The notes: generated by a model from the sequence alone, not told the origin. DNA of 64,000 nt from Alcanivoracaceae bacterium (GCA_029210325.1 JARGPU010000001.1:940126-1004125), one strand, 5' to 3'. Numbered from the stretch's first letter, positions 10,637 to 21,488 are shown. Made by a program: numbers and translations.

Positions 10637-11382
10637 GAGCTTTTGTCCTGTATGTCACTTGTCTGTCGGCGGCGAAAACTGGCGAAGACAAAGAAAATAA
10701 ATGCAGCAGCTGCCATGGCAAACCACTGCACCGCATAACCATGGTGGCGCTCTGGTCCCATAACCGGGTCGTGCCACACCCGCGGCAGTTCGGCGCCGGC
10801 CTCAATGTCGCTGTGCTCGGCGACACGTATTTCAAAGGGCGCCAATTCTACTCCAAGAATTCCTGCCAGTGCGTCGATTTCGACTTTCTGCACTCGCAAC
10901 GGCCAGGACGGCGTTGACAGGTCGTCTTCGGCCAGGGTGAAAGTGCGTTCGCTGTACTGATAGGTGAACCCTTCGACGGTGACAGCGCCGTCAATGGCAG
11001 GGATGTCTGGCAGTACATTGCGGTCGGCGCCACGGCCGATCCAGCCCCGGTTGATCAGCACCCAGTGACCGGACTCGCTGTGCAAGGGAGTCAGTACATG
11101 GTATCCGGCCACCCGCTCAAGTACCCGGTTGTCGAGCAGCACAACCCGGCTGTTGTCAAAATGGCCGCGCACGCTAACCGGGTAGTTGGCCGGAGAGTCC
11201 AGTTCCAGTGCCTGAGGCAGGGTCATAGGTGCGCTGCTGCTACGTTCCGCCTGCTCCTGAATCCAGCGCGCCTTGGTGTCCGCCCGCTCCAGTTGCCAGA
11301 ACGCCAGCCGCAGACAAACCGCTACCACCAAAACGGTCGCCAGAGTGGCCGCAACTGATGGTTTGAAGGGGGGCAGAGCCAT
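10633..11382 (-). CDS. SURF1 family protein
   Basis: FWQLERADTKARWIQ...GHWVLINRGWI...HHGYAVQWFAMA typical SURF1. Confidence 0.9.
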   Translation of the reverse strand: MALPPFKPSVAATLATVLVVAVCLRLAFWQLERADTKARWIQEQAERSSSAPMTLPQALELDSPANYPVSVRGHFDNSRVVLLDNRVLERVAGYHVLTPLHSESGHWVLINRGWIGRGADRNVLPDIPAIDGAVTVEGFTYQYSERTFTLAEDDLSTPSWPLRVQKVEIDALAGILGVELAPFEIRVAEHSDIEAGAELPRVWHDPVMGPERHHGYAVQWFAMAAAAFIFFVFASFRRRQTSDIQDKSS

Positions 11383-11536
11383 TTTTTACCTCTGTCAGTA
11401 CCGTGCCTGGCGGATACAATCACCCGCTGACCACAGTGCCGGGCTAGAATGGGGCGGCATTCTAGCCGACTCGTGGGCAGAGTGCCTGCTGGACTGGCAT
11501 TTTGTCGGACGGTTAATCGACGCGGCGGAGGTAGTT

Positions 11537-11788
11537 ATGTTGTGGGTGAAGGTGCTGGCGCTGTTGTTGCTGGCGGCGGCCGTGGTGGCACTGTTCAGCG
11601 GCTTGAATTCAATGGTTCGCGGACAAAGTGCTGATGGACGTACGGTGCGCGCGCTGGCCTGGCGTGTGGGGCTGTCGCTGCTGGTGTTCCTGTTTCTGAT
11701 TCTATCCATGTATATGGGCTGGGTAGAACCACACGATGTGCGTTATAACGAGCGTTATGGGGTGCCGATTGAGGATGGCACCGAATGA
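11537..11788 (+). CDS. twin-transmembrane protein (DUF2909-like)
   Basis: MLWVKVLALLLLAAAVVALFSGL...GLSLLVFLFLILSMYMGWVEPH. Confidence 0.75.
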   Translation: MLWVKVLALLLLAAAVVALFSGLNSMVRGQSADGRTVRALAWRVGLSLLVFLFLILSMYMGWVEPHDVRYNERYGVPIEDGTE

Positions 11789-11803
11789 ACAGGGAGTTCA
11801 TAT

Positions 11804-12559
11804 ATGGCTGCAATTCGCTGGATTGTATTGGGGTTGGCACTAACCGGTAATGTGCTGGCGGACACTATCCGGGTGCGGGCGGACGTCTGGTATCCGGTTA
11901 ATGGTGATCCAGCGGCTGTCAGGCCCGGGTTTGGTATTGAAGCTCTCAGGCTCATTTGGGGCGAAGCTGGCCATCAGATTGACTATCAGCTGATGTCCTG
12001 GGGGCGAAGCCTGAGCGCTGTTCGTAGCGGAGCGGCAGACTGCGTTATCGGGGCTTACAAGCAAGATGCGCCCGACCTGCGTTTCCCGGCGCAAATGTTG
12101 GGGCAGGATGGCGTCGGGGTGTACGTTCGAGCGCCCGATGATTGGCGCTACACCGGTACCGAGTCTCTCGCAGGTCGTACGGTTGGTGCGATCGCAGACT
12201 ATAGCTACGGCAAAAGTCTGGATGATTGGCTGGCGGACGCGACTAATGCCGATCGTATTGAAATCGCCTACGGTGTCGACGCGTTAGAAGGCAATATCCG
12301 CAAGCTGCTGGCGGGTCGGGTGGACGTTCTGTTCGAATCGCCCATGGTGATGGCCAGCTCTCTAGGTACTCTGGATCTGGAGCCCTTTGTTCGCCTCGCC
12401 GGCGAGGGCAAGCCAGAGACTCCGTTCTATATTGCCTGTTCGGCGACCAGCTCCGAGGTGCCGCAGTGGCTGGAGCAGTTTGATGGAGGCATGCAGAGCC
12501 TGCGTGAAAGCGGTCAATGGCGCAGGCTTCTGGCTGACTATGGCCTGAGCGAGGATTGA
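11804..12559 (+). CDS. extracellular solute-binding protein family 3
   Basis: Signal peptide then SBP_bac_3-like fold segments (GFGIEALRLIWGEAG...LAGRTVGAIADYSYG). Confidence 0.75.
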   Translation: MAAIRWIVLGLALTGNVLADTIRVRADVWYPVNGDPAAVRPGFGIEALRLIWGEAGHQIDYQLMSWGRSLSAVRSGAADCVIGAYKQDAPDLRFPAQMLGQDGVGVYVRAPDDWRYTGTESLAGRTVGAIADYSYGKSLDDWLADATNADRIEIAYGVDALEGNIRKLLAGRVDVLFESPMVMASSLGTLDLEPFVRLAGEGKPETPFYIACSATSSEVPQWLEQFDGGMQSLRESGQWRRLLADYGLSED

Positions 12560-12580
12560 CCGCTTGAGCTCTGGGCGGGT

Positions 12581-12919
12581 CTAGCTGTTTCCGCCCTTGG
12601 GTGGCGGGTTGAAGGACATGGGGAAGGCGGTGACATTGCTGCCGCTGGCGTCGGTCACCTTGGCAACGCCCTCCTTCTCTACCTCGTCAATGCGGATAAT
12701 GGCCTGCATGGGTATAAAGGAGCGCTGTACCCCGGCGAATTCGCTCTTCAAGCGCTCTTCTGAGGGGTCCACCACCACTTGGGCGCGCTCGCCAAACAAA
12801 AATTCTTCAACCTCGATAAAGCCGTACAGATCGCTTTGATAAATGCTGGATACGTAGATCTCGTAGATCTTTCCTTGATTGAGAAAGATAACCCGGTATA
12901 TCTGGCGATTGGCTGACAT
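12581..12919 (-). CDS. DUF1820 family protein
   Basis: YRVIFLNQGKIYEIYVSSIYQSDLYGFIEVEEFLF. Confidence 0.8.
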   Translation of the reverse strand: MSANRQIYRVIFLNQGKIYEIYVSSIYQSDLYGFIEVEEFLFGERAQVVVDPSEERLKSEFAGVQRSFIPMQAIIRIDEVEKEGVAKVTDASGSNVTAFPMSFNPPPKGGNS

Positions 12920-13323
12920 GATCTGAATGACCTTTATATCCGGCTGAAGCTAAGGGCGCGGAAGAATAGCACAAACCGTTTGCCCTGCATCTGGCCGAAT
13001 GAAGTGACCGAAATAGGCAGGAAAGACACCATCAATCGTCTGGACTTTGCCGGATTGAGTCACTAAAGTTAGCGCCCGATGTGCAGGGTGGGGCGAAATG
13101 CCGCACCCGGAAAGGGAAACTTTTGAAATTTCGATCGCAACTGATTGATTCTTCGACCTTTCCGGTCACCGAAGACAAGGGTCATCCCCTGACTCGTTCT
13201 CGGTGTGTAAAGGACCGGGCAACAGCCGTCCTGCGCCAATCCTGAAACCGCTTTCCATGGCCTTGCGGCCGTCAACATCGTGCGTCCCTAACCGGCGCCG
13301 GGGAAAACAGGGAGCCTAAAAGC

Positions 13324-14526
13324 ATGCAGTCAACACTGTTCCGTCGCGTGACCGCCGCGCTGACATTGCTGCTGGTCAGTGGTGTAAGTGTCGCCAGCGA
13401 CTGGACCGAACGGTCCAACGTCAACCTCCGTCCCGGGGTCACCGACATCAGTCAGGACGTCTTCGGTCTGCACGTTGCAATCCTTTGGGTTGTCTCGGTG
13501 ATCGGTCTGGCCGTATTCGGTCTGATCATGTACTCCGCCGTGGCCCACCGCCGCAGCAAGCGGCCACAGGCTTCCACCTTCCACGAGCACGTCGGCGTGG
13601 AAATTGCCTGGACTGTTATTCCATTCATCATCCTGATCTTTATGGCGATCCCGGCTACCCGGGTATTGATTGCCATGGATGACAGCGCCGAGTCGGAGTT
13701 GACCATCAAGGTCACTGGCTATCGCTGGAACTGGAGCTACGAGTACCTGACCTATCAGGACGATAACGACGTTGGCGTGTTCTTTTTCTCCAACCTGAAG
13801 ACTCCGGCTGAGCAATACCACACGCCAGTACTGAAGGATGGTCTGTTCCCCTATGGCACCGCTGCCGACCGTTTTGGCGCCGAGCCGCAGGAAAAGGATC
13901 ACGACTATATGCTGGCGGTAGACAAGCCCCTGATTCTGCCGGCTGGCGTCAAGGTACGCTTTCTGGTCACTGCGGATGATGTGATTCACTCCTTCTTTAT
14001 GCCTGACTTTGCTATCAAGAAGGACGCCATCCCCGGTTTCGTCAACGAAGCCTGGACCGTGGTGCCGGAAGATGCCACTGGCATTTACTACGGTCAGTGT
14101 GCCGAGCTGTGTGGTAAGAACCACGCCTTCATGCCGATTGAAGTGCACGTCGTAGCGAAGGAAGAGTTCGACACTTGGCTTGCGGAAGAGAAAGAGAAAG
14201 CTGCCAGTGGTCCAGACCTGACTCCGTTCTCCAATCTGGAAGCGGCCATGACGCTGGGTAAGGAGAAATACAATGCTGCCTGTGTGCTTTGTCATGGCGC
14301 AGAGGGCCAGGGTGGTATCGGTCTGCCGTTTGCCGGCACTGCACTGATGAACGATTCGGCGCGCATCCAGGAAAACATTGATGTGCTCATTAAAGGTCGG
14401 AACGCCATGCCGTCGTTTGCTGCCCAGCTAACGCCGCGTGATATTGCCGCCGTGATCACTTACCAGCGCAATGCGTTCGGTAACGAAACCGGCGATCTGA
14501 TTCAACCCGCCGACGTCGCGAAGTAA
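13324..14526 (+). CDS. coxB: cytochrome c oxidase subunit II with fused C-terminal cytochrome c domain
   Basis: CuA motif CAELCGKNHAFM; C-terminal heme motif CVLCH. Confidence 0.95.
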   Translation: MQSTLFRRVTAALTLLLVSGVSVASDWTERSNVNLRPGVTDISQDVFGLHVAILWVVSVIGLAVFGLIMYSAVAHRRSKRPQASTFHEHVGVEIAWTVIPFIILIFMAIPATRVLIAMDDSAESELTIKVTGYRWNWSYEYLTYQDDNDVGVFFFSNLKTPAEQYHTPVLKDGLFPYGTAADRFGAEPQEKDHDYMLAVDKPLILPAGVKVRFLVTADDVIHSFFMPDFAIKKDAIPGFVNEAWTVVPEDATGIYYGQCAELCGKNHAFMPIEVHVVAKEEFDTWLAEEKEKAASGPDLTPFSNLEAAMTLGKEKYNAACVLCHGAEGQGGIGLPFAGTALMNDSARIQENIDVLIKGRNAMPSFAAQLTPRDIAAVITYQRNAFGNETGDLIQPADVAK

Positions 14527-14540
14527 GGGAGGGGAGCCTA

Positions 14541-16148
14541 ATGACTGCCGTAGCAGCACATCACGATCATCATGATGATCACCACCACGCCCCGCATGGC
14601 CTGAAGCGTTGGCTGTTCTCCACCAACCATAAGGACATCGGTACTCTGTACCTGTGGTTCAGCTTTGCCATGTTTATGGTTGGCGGATTTATGGCGTTGG
14701 TTATTCGCGCCGAGCTGATGTACCCGGGTATGCAGGTTGTTGATCCCGAGTTCTTTAACCAGATGACCACCGTGCATGGTTTGATAATGGTATTCGGCGC
14801 AGTAATGCCGGCTACCGTTGGCCTTGCCAACTGGATGATTCCGCTGATGATCGGCGCGCCGGATATGGCGTTGCCGCGGATGAACAACTGGTCGTTCTGG
14901 ATTCTGCCGTTCGCTTTCACCATTCTGATTGGCTCGGTGCTGATGAGTGCCTTTGGTGAAGGCAATCCGAGCGCGCCGAACTTCGGCTGGACTTTCTATG
15001 CTCCGCTGTCCACCAAGTATGGTCCGGCATCTACCGATCTGTTCATTCTGTCGGTTCATATGATGGGTATTTCATCCATCATGGGCGCCATCAACGTCAT
15101 CGTTACCGTGCTCAACATGCGAGCGCCGGGCATGACCATGATGAAGATGCCGCTGTTTGTCTGGGCCTGGTTGATTACTGCGTTCCTGCTGGTTGCGGTA
15201 ATGCCGGTTCTGGCCGGTGCGGTAACCATGATGCTGACCGACCGTCATTTTGGCACCAGCTTCTTCGATGCCGCCGGTGGCGGTGACCCGGTACTGTTCC
15301 AGCATATTTTCTGGTTCTTCGGTCACCCCGAGGTTTACATCATGATTCTGCCGAGCTTTGGTATTGTTTCGGCGATCATTCCGGCATTTGCTCGCAAGCC
15401 GCTGTTCGGTTATGCCTCCATGGTTTACGCCACTGCCTCGATTGCGCTGCTGTCGTTCGTGGTATGGGCACACCATATGTTCACCGTGGGCATGCCGCTG
15501 GCCGGCACCCTGTTCTTTATGTACATGACCATGCTGATCTCGGTTCCCACCGGGGTGAAAGTGTTCAACTGGGTGGCCACCATGTGGCGCGGTTCGTTGA
15601 CCTTTGAACTGCCGATGAAGTGGGCGCTGGCCTTTGTGGTGCTGTTTACCTGTGGCGGTCTGTCCGGTCTGATGCTGGCGCTGACGCCAGTGGACTTCCA
15701 GTACCACGATACCTACTTCGTAGTGGCGCACTTCCACTATGTACTGGTATCCGGTGCCATCTTCTCGATCTTTGCTGCGGCCTATTACTGGTTGCCCAAG
15801 TGGTCGGGCGTGATGCCGAATACCTTCCTTGGCGAGCTGCATTTCTGGAATAGCTTGCTGTCCGTGAACCTGCTGTTCTTCCCGATGCACTTTGTCGGCC
15901 TGGCCGGTATGCCGCGTCGTTATGCGGACTACGCGCTGCAGTTTGCGGATTACAACTGGTGGATTTCCGTCGGTGCTTTCTGGTTCGGTATTTCCCAGCT
16001 GCTGTTCGTTGCCGTGTGCGTTCTGTGCGCGATGAAGAAGGGCAAAAAGGCGGAAGCCGCACCCTGGGATGGCGCTGAAGGTCTGGAATGGACCGTGCCT
16101 TCACCAGCACCGTTCCATACCTTTGATACTCCGCCGGTTATCAAGTAA
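14541..16148 (+). CDS. coxA: cytochrome c oxidase subunit I
   Basis: WFFGHPEVYIMILPSFGI, HHMFTVGM, HFHYVL motifs. Confidence 0.97.
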   Translation: MTAVAAHHDHHDDHHHAPHGLKRWLFSTNHKDIGTLYLWFSFAMFMVGGFMALVIRAELMYPGMQVVDPEFFNQMTTVHGLIMVFGAVMPATVGLANWMIPLMIGAPDMALPRMNNWSFWILPFAFTILIGSVLMSAFGEGNPSAPNFGWTFYAPLSTKYGPASTDLFILSVHMMGISSIMGAINVIVTVLNMRAPGMTMMKMPLFVWAWLITAFLLVAVMPVLAGAVTMMLTDRHFGTSFFDAAGGGDPVLFQHIFWFFGHPEVYIMILPSFGIVSAIIPAFARKPLFGYASMVYATASIALLSFVVWAHHMFTVGMPLAGTLFFMYMTMLISVPTGVKVFNWVATMWRGSLTFELPMKWALAFVVLFTCGGLSGLMLALTPVDFQYHDTYFVVAHFHYVLVSGAIFSIFAAAYYWLPKWSGVMPNTFLGELHFWNSLLSVNLLFFPMHFVGLAGMPRRYADYALQFADYNWWISVGAFWFGISQLLFVAVCVLCAMKKGKKAEAAPWDGAEGLEWTVPSPAPFHTFDTPPVIK

Positions 16149-16175
16149 TCGTCAGACATCAGACAGGAGCGCACC

Positions 16176-16745
16176 ATGAGCGAACTGAACGATCTGGAAC
16201 AACGTAACAACCGTGTCCTGCGCAAGCTGGTCATTGGTAGTGTGCTGATGTTCGGTTTCGCTTTCGCCATGGTGCCGCTCTATGACGTGTTGTGCGATAT
16301 CACCGGTTTGAATGGCAAGACCAGTGACACTGCTGCCAGCGGTGAAGTGCAAATGGATGAGGACCGTCTGGTGACGGTGCAGTTCGTGACCACTTCCAGT
16401 GGCGGGATGGTTTGGGATTTTAATCCGCAAGTGCGCAGCGTTAAGGTTCATCCGGGCGAAATTACCCAGGTGAATTTTCAGGTAAAAAACCCTGCTGATC
16501 ACACCATTATTGGTCAGGCGATTCCTTCCGTATCGCCGGGCTTGGCAGCTCCCCATCTGCTCAAAACCCAGTGTTTCTGTTTTGATAATCAGACCCTGCT
16601 GGCCGGTGGCGAAGCAGATATGCCGATGATTTTTTATCTTGATCCGGCTTTGCCAAAACACATCAACACCATCACGCTGTCCTACGCCATGTTCGACGTA
16701 ACCGAGCGCGTGACGGGGAATAAAGACAAGCTGGCGGCCCGATAA
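16176..16745 (+). CDS. ctaG: cytochrome c oxidase assembly protein CtaG/Cox11
   Basis: QCFCF copper-binding motif; VPLYDVLCDITGLNGKT. Confidence 0.95.
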   Translation: MSELNDLEQRNNRVLRKLVIGSVLMFGFAFAMVPLYDVLCDITGLNGKTSDTAASGEVQMDEDRLVTVQFVTTSSGGMVWDFNPQVRSVKVHPGEITQVNFQVKNPADHTIIGQAIPSVSPGLAAPHLLKTQCFCFDNQTLLAGGEADMPMIFYLDPALPKHINTITLSYAMFDVTERVTGNKDKLAAR

Positions 16746-16775
16746 GGTCGTTAGTCAGACAGGAGAGACAAACTC

Positions 16776-17675
16776 ATGGCGGAAAACAGCAGCAAATATT
16801 ATGTGCCAGAAAGTAGCCCTTGGCCGCTATTCGGTTCCATTGGTCTGTTTCTGATCGCGATTGGTGCGGCCAACTTTATTCAGCAGAGCACCCAGTTCGG
16901 CCAGAACACGCTGCGCGCTGACGGTACCTGGGGCCAGTACGTGCTGATGGCCGGTGTGCTGTGGATGATCGCAACCATGTTCTTCTGGTGGCGTGACACC
17001 ATCAAGGAATCCTTGACCGGCTTGCATAACGAGCAGCTCAGCGGCTCCTATCGCCAGGGCATGATCTGGTTCATTTTCTCCGAAGTGATGTTCTTTGGTG
17101 CCCTGTTCGGCGCATTGTTCTATGCACGCTGGCTGATTATTCCGTGGCTTGGCGGCGCCGGTAATAACGCCATGACCCACGAGCTGCTTTGGCCCGGATT
17201 TCAGGCCATGTGGCCGCTGACCACCACTCCGGATGGCCGCACCACACAGGTGATGGGCGCTTGGGGCCTGCCAGCGATCAACACCGCGATCCTGATTGTC
17301 AGCTCCATTACCTTGACCATTGCTCACCACGCACTGATTGTTGGTGAGCGTGGCCGACTGATCCTGTTTCAAGGCATCACCATTCTGCTTGGCCTTTTCT
17401 TCCTGAGTCTGCAGGTTTACGAGTATTACCATGCTTATCACGAGCTGGGTCTTACTCTGGAAGCAGGTATCTACGGCAGCTTGTTCTTCTTCCTCACCGG
17501 TTTTCACGGTATCCACGTCAGCATGGGTACTCTGATGTTGATAGTGTGCTTCTTCCGTATTCTGAAAGGGCACTTCACCAAGGAAAACCACTTTGTCTAT
17601 GAAGCGTCAGCCTGGTACTGGCACTTTGTTGATGTGGTTTGGCTATTCCTTTTCGTGGTGGTCTACTGGCTGTAA
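16776..17675 (+). CDS. coxC: cytochrome c oxidase subunit III
   Basis: FIFSEVMFFGALFGALFYARW; TGFHGIHVSMGT; YWHFVDVVWLFLFVVVY. Confidence 0.96.
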   Translation: MAENSSKYYVPESSPWPLFGSIGLFLIAIGAANFIQQSTQFGQNTLRADGTWGQYVLMAGVLWMIATMFFWWRDTIKESLTGLHNEQLSGSYRQGMIWFIFSEVMFFGALFGALFYARWLIIPWLGGAGNNAMTHELLWPGFQAMWPLTTTPDGRTTQVMGAWGLPAINTAILIVSSITLTIAHHALIVGERGRLILFQGITILLGLFFLSLQVYEYYHAYHELGLTLEAGIYGSLFFFLTGFHGIHVSMGTLMLIVCFFRILKGHFTKENHFVYEASAWYWHFVDVVWLFLFVVVYWL

Positions 17676-17686
17676 GACGCCGGATC

Positions 17687-17718
17687 AAAAAAAGGGGCGA
17701 TTTTATCGCCCCTTTTTT
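17687..17718 (+). terminator. rho-independent terminator after coxC
   Basis: aaaaggggcga-tttta-tcgccccttttttat hairpin followed by T tract. Confidence 0.9.
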
Positions 17719-17771
17719 ATTGTTCACCTATCAAGCCCGCAGTTTCCCAGACGAAGAAAAATACCCGTTAG

Positions 17772-20624
17772 TTAGTCGTGGCCAACCACAATGAGCCTTA
17801 TTGCAGCGAGTTGGCAGTGGGCCTGCTGCAGAGAGCCTTGCAGGATTTCACCCAGCTGAATCAGGAACGCCAGCTCCTCCTCAGGAATCGCCGGGTTACG
17901 GCGCATCAGGTCGCGTAGCCGGAGAAGCTCCTGCTGCTGCTCATTCTGCTGGTTAGTGAGCGCTTCCTGTATCAATGCTTCAATCCGTGACTGAACGATG
18001 TCTTCGCCATCGCGCAGTAGCTTGTCGAGCACTTCCTTCTGGCTGGCAACGATTTTCCGCGCCAGCGCTTTGTCCAGCTTGTGGCACTGTTTGCTGAGGG
18101 CCTCATGAGCGATGGTGGCTGACAGATCCTTACCGCGGGCATCCAAAAGCACACGCATCATGGAGACGGGCAGGAATCGTTCTGCCTGCAGGCTTTTCGG
18201 CGCTTGTACTTCAATCCGGTAAAGCCCTTCCAGTAGCAAAGTGCCTGCTGGAATACGTTTGTTCTTCAGCAGGGTCACGCAGGCCTTGCCATGATCATCG
18301 CCGAGCACCAGATCAATGGCGCCTTCCACCAGCGGATGTTCCCAGGACAGGAAATGCATATCGTCGCGAGCCAGCGCAATGTTGCGCTGATCTGTCACGG
18401 TAATGCCGTCATCGGGGAGTCCGGGGAAGCCGGCAATCATCTGCGGACTGGGCTGCAGAATCCATGCATCTCTGGAATGATCTTCCTGCTCCACCCCATA
18501 GCGTTCGAACACCTGCTCCATAAAGGTGATCGGTGAATGCTGGTCCGCCTCTGCAAGCTGGCCTACCAGCGTGGCTGCTCGATCAGGATCAAAAGAGGAC
18601 AGCTCCAGCAAGCGATCACGACCGCTTTCCAGCAGCTCGCGGGCACGACTGCTGGCCTCGCGGGTCTGCTCAATCAGGCGTTCGCTGAGTGAGTCGTCCG
18701 CTGGTGCCATTAGCGCCTGTTCCAGCAGCTCCCCGGTTTCCGTGCTAATGATTGAGCCGGCAGCATTGGGCTGGCTGAATGCATCCATGCCTTCGTGGTA
18801 CCAACGCAGCAGCACCTGCTGGGCCTGACCGGAAAAGTGGGGAAGATGAATCTGGATGTCCTGTTGCTGACCAATACGGTCAAGGCGACCAATACGTTGC
18901 TCAAGTAGATCCGGGTTGCGTGGCAGATCGAACAGCACCAGGTGATGGGCGAACTGGAAGTTCCGACCCTCGCTGCCGATTTCCGAGCATACCAGTGCTT
19001 GTGCGCCGTCTTCGCTCTCGGCGAACCATGCTGCGGCCCGGTCGCGGGCAATCAGATCCATGTGCTCATGGAACACGCCAACATTAAAGCCATGCTTGTA
19101 GTTCAGCCAGGCTTGCAGGTCGCTGGCGGTTTCGCTGCGGGCGCAAATCACCAGCACCTTGTCACGCCGTTGCTTCCGCAAAAACTCCACCAGCCAGCTG
19201 GCTCGACTATCTATCTCGCACCAGCGGTCATCGCTGAACAGGCGCTCGGGGAATAATCGGTCCTCCAGAGTATCGTCAGGTTGCGCGATATAGTCGGACG
19301 GGCAGGGCAGCGGCACCAGATTGGCAACACGGGCGGGAAAGCCCTGCACGTGCTTGCGGGTATTGCGGAACATCACCCGGCCGGTGCCGCTGCGATCAAT
19401 CAGCTCACGCAGAATCAGCTCGCGATTTTTCTCCTCGATGGCCACATCGCTGACGTACTCCGCCGCCTGCTCCTTCAGTGATGCAGGCCAGACCGGTTGA
19501 TCGTGCAGCGCGGCGGCCAGTTCGGCCACCACCCGATAGTGATCCTGCTCGTCGATGAATTGCTCTAGCGACGGATAGCGATCCGGGTCGAGCAGGCGCA
19601 GTCTGGCGTAGTGGCTTTCGCGGCCGAGCTGCTCCGGTGTGGCGGTGAGCAGCAGCACACCGCGTGATGCATAGGCGAGCTGCTCCGCCCGCCGGTAGGC
19701 TTCGCTGGCATGATCCGGCGACCATTCCAGATGGTGCGCCTCATCAATCACCAGCAAATCCCAGCCTGCGGAAACCAGTTCTTCGCTGTTGCACTGCAGC
19801 AGGAAGTCGCTGCTGATCAGGACTAACTGTTCGCTCTGGAACGGGTTGGGCATCACCGTTTCGAGCAGCTCATCTTCCTCCGCCCGCGCCGGCATATACT
19901 CGTGACGCAGGGACTCCAGGCGGGAAGCATCGAAAATACTGAAGTGCAGGTTGAAGCGCCGCACCATCTCCACAAACCACTGATGCACCAGCGCCGGCGG
20001 CACCACGATCAGCACCCGCTCGGCGCGATGGCTGCGTAGCTGCTGATGCAGAATCATGCCGGCTTCGATGGTCTTGCCGAGGCCCACTTCATCGGCCAGT
20101 AGCACCCGTGGGGCAAAGCGATGGCCCACTTCATGGGCAATATGCAGCTGGTGGCCAATCAGGTCGACCCGTGGCCCCATCAGGCCGCGCACCGGCGAGC
20201 GGATCAGCTGGTCCTGAGCCTGCATGGCGGCATAGCGCAGATTGAACCACCCGGAGGTATCCAGCTGCCCGGCGAACAGGCGGTCGCTGGCGGTGCGTAA
20301 GTCCAGCTGATGACCGAGCTGGCTTTCCGGCACTAACTGCATGGCGGAGGGATCGTCTTCCGGGCAGGCTTGATAGATCAGTATGCCTTCCACATCGCGC
20401 ACCCCGGCGACAATAAAGCTGTCGCCTTTGGCGGTGGTGATGGTGTCGCCTACGGAAAAGGACATGCGCGCCAAAGGCGCATTGTCACGGGCATAGGTGC
20501 GTTCTTCTTCACATGCCGGGAAGTAAACCGTAACGAGGCGGTAAGCGAGGTCTTGAATAATACCGAGGCCAAGCTCGGTCTCGGTTTCGCTGAGCCAGCG
20601 CTGGCCGAGGGCAAAATCTGTCAT
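17772..20624 (-). CDS. rapA: RNA polymerase-associated SWI2/SNF2 ATPase RapA (HepA)
   Basis: ADEVGLGKTIEAGMI, DEAHHL, EQRIGRLDRIGQ helicase motifs; 950 aa. Confidence 0.96.
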   Translation of the reverse strand: MTDFALGQRWLSETETELGLGIIQDLAYRLVTVYFPACEEERTYARDNAPLARMSFSVGDTITTAKGDSFIVAGVRDVEGILIYQACPEDDPSAMQLVPESQLGHQLDLRTASDRLFAGQLDTSGWFNLRYAAMQAQDQLIRSPVRGLMGPRVDLIGHQLHIAHEVGHRFAPRVLLADEVGLGKTIEAGMILHQQLRSHRAERVLIVVPPALVHQWFVEMVRRFNLHFSIFDASRLESLRHEYMPARAEEDELLETVMPNPFQSEQLVLISSDFLLQCNSEELVSAGWDLLVIDEAHHLEWSPDHASEAYRRAEQLAYASRGVLLLTATPEQLGRESHYARLRLLDPDRYPSLEQFIDEQDHYRVVAELAAALHDQPVWPASLKEQAAEYVSDVAIEEKNRELILRELIDRSGTGRVMFRNTRKHVQGFPARVANLVPLPCPSDYIAQPDDTLEDRLFPERLFSDDRWCEIDSRASWLVEFLRKQRRDKVLVICARSETASDLQAWLNYKHGFNVGVFHEHMDLIARDRAAAWFAESEDGAQALVCSEIGSEGRNFQFAHHLVLFDLPRNPDLLEQRIGRLDRIGQQQDIQIHLPHFSGQAQQVLLRWYHEGMDAFSQPNAAGSIISTETGELLEQALMAPADDSLSERLIEQTREASSRARELLESGRDRLLELSSFDPDRAATLVGQLAEADQHSPITFMEQVFERYGVEQEDHSRDAWILQPSPQMIAGFPGLPDDGITVTDQRNIALARDDMHFLSWEHPLVEGAIDLVLGDDHGKACVTLLKNKRIPAGTLLLEGLYRIEVQAPKSLQAERFLPVSMMRVLLDARGKDLSATIAHEALSKQCHKLDKALARKIVASQKEVLDKLLRDGEDIVQSRIEALIQEALTNQQNEQQQELLRLRDLMRRNPAIPEEELAFLIQLGEILQGSLQQAHCQLAAIRLIVVGHD

Positions 20625-20720
20625 GAAAGGCTGCCGGTCTGCCGGTTGGGGCGGGCATTATAGGCGCCCCAACCGATGGGTGCGCCATGACTGGCGCAAA
20701 ATTGCTGAAAAAACTGCGGA

Positions 20721-21488
20721 TTAACGAATAAATTTCATTAACGCCTGCCAGCTGGTGCGGTCTGCGGCCTCGTCATAGGCCAGCGGCATGTCGAATTGCT
20801 TGCCGACTTCGGTGGCGTCCGGGTTGGTAAAGCCATGCAGAACATTGGGGAAGCTGAATAGCTGCAAATCCACCCCGGCACTAGACATCTCGGTGACAAA
20901 CTGACCCACCTGCTGGGCCGGTACCATGGGGTCGGCGCCGCCAGTGGCCACCAGTACGCGGGCTTTGACGCTGTCTTCGGTGGCTGGTTTTTTGCTGCCC
21001 AAACTACCGTGGAAGCTGGCCACCCCGGCCAGATCGGCACCCATGCGTGCCTGATTCAGCACCACCGCACCGCCAAAGCAGTAACCGACAGCGTAGATGC
21101 GCGCGTTGTCCACATTGGCTTCAGCGGCCAGTACCGCACGGGCAGCATCAAACCGGGCGTTCATTTTGTCCGGTTCAGCGAAGGCGGCTTCCATAAAAGC
21201 ATTGGCATCCTTGGGATGATTGGCCACCTTGCCATGGCCATACATATCCACCGCAATGGCGCTGTAGCCGGCCTCCGCTAACTGACGGGCTCGGTCACGG
21301 GCGTAATCATTCAGGCCCCACCACTCATGCACCACAATCACCCCGGGGCCAGCCTTTTTGCCTTTGGCGGTATACAGCACCGCAGTGCCCAGGTTGTCCG
21401 GCAGGGCGACCTGACGCTCCTTGACGGCGGCCAGTGAAGGCACCGACATCAGCAGACACAGCGCAGCGATCCAGTGAGCTAACTTCAT
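20721..21488 (-). CDS. dienelactone hydrolase family protein
   Basis: VIVVHEWWGLNDYARDRAR...YAVGYCFGGAVVLNQA nucleophile-Cys motif; signal peptide. Confidence 0.9.
   Translation of the reverse strand: MKLAHWIAALCLLMSVPSLAAVKERQVALPDNLGTAVLYTAKGKKAGPGVIVVHEWWGLNDYARDRARQLAEAGYSAIAVDMYGHGKVANHPKDANAFMEAAFAEPDKMNARFDAARAVLAAEANVDNARIYAVGYCFGGAVVLNQARMGADLAGVASFHGSLGSKKPATEDSVKARVLVATGGADPMVPAQQVGQFVTEMSSAGVDLQLFSFPNVLHGFTNPDATEVGKQFDMPLAYDEAADRTSWQALMKFIR

Noticed and set aside
13330-14295. Long minus-strand ORF (321 aa) opposite coxB
   Set aside because: Fully antisense to a well-supported cytochrome oxidase subunit II gene; GC-driven spurious ORF
13324-14526. Cytochrome c fused to coxB considered as a novel fusion
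   Set aside because: Subunit II with C-terminal cytochrome c (caa3-type) is a well-established architecture
15072-15890. 272-aa minus-strand ORF opposite coxA
   Set aside because: Antisense to conserved coxA; His/Gln-rich nonsense composition
16827-17591. 254-aa minus-strand ORF opposite coxC
   Set aside because: Antisense to conserved coxC; no recognisable domain
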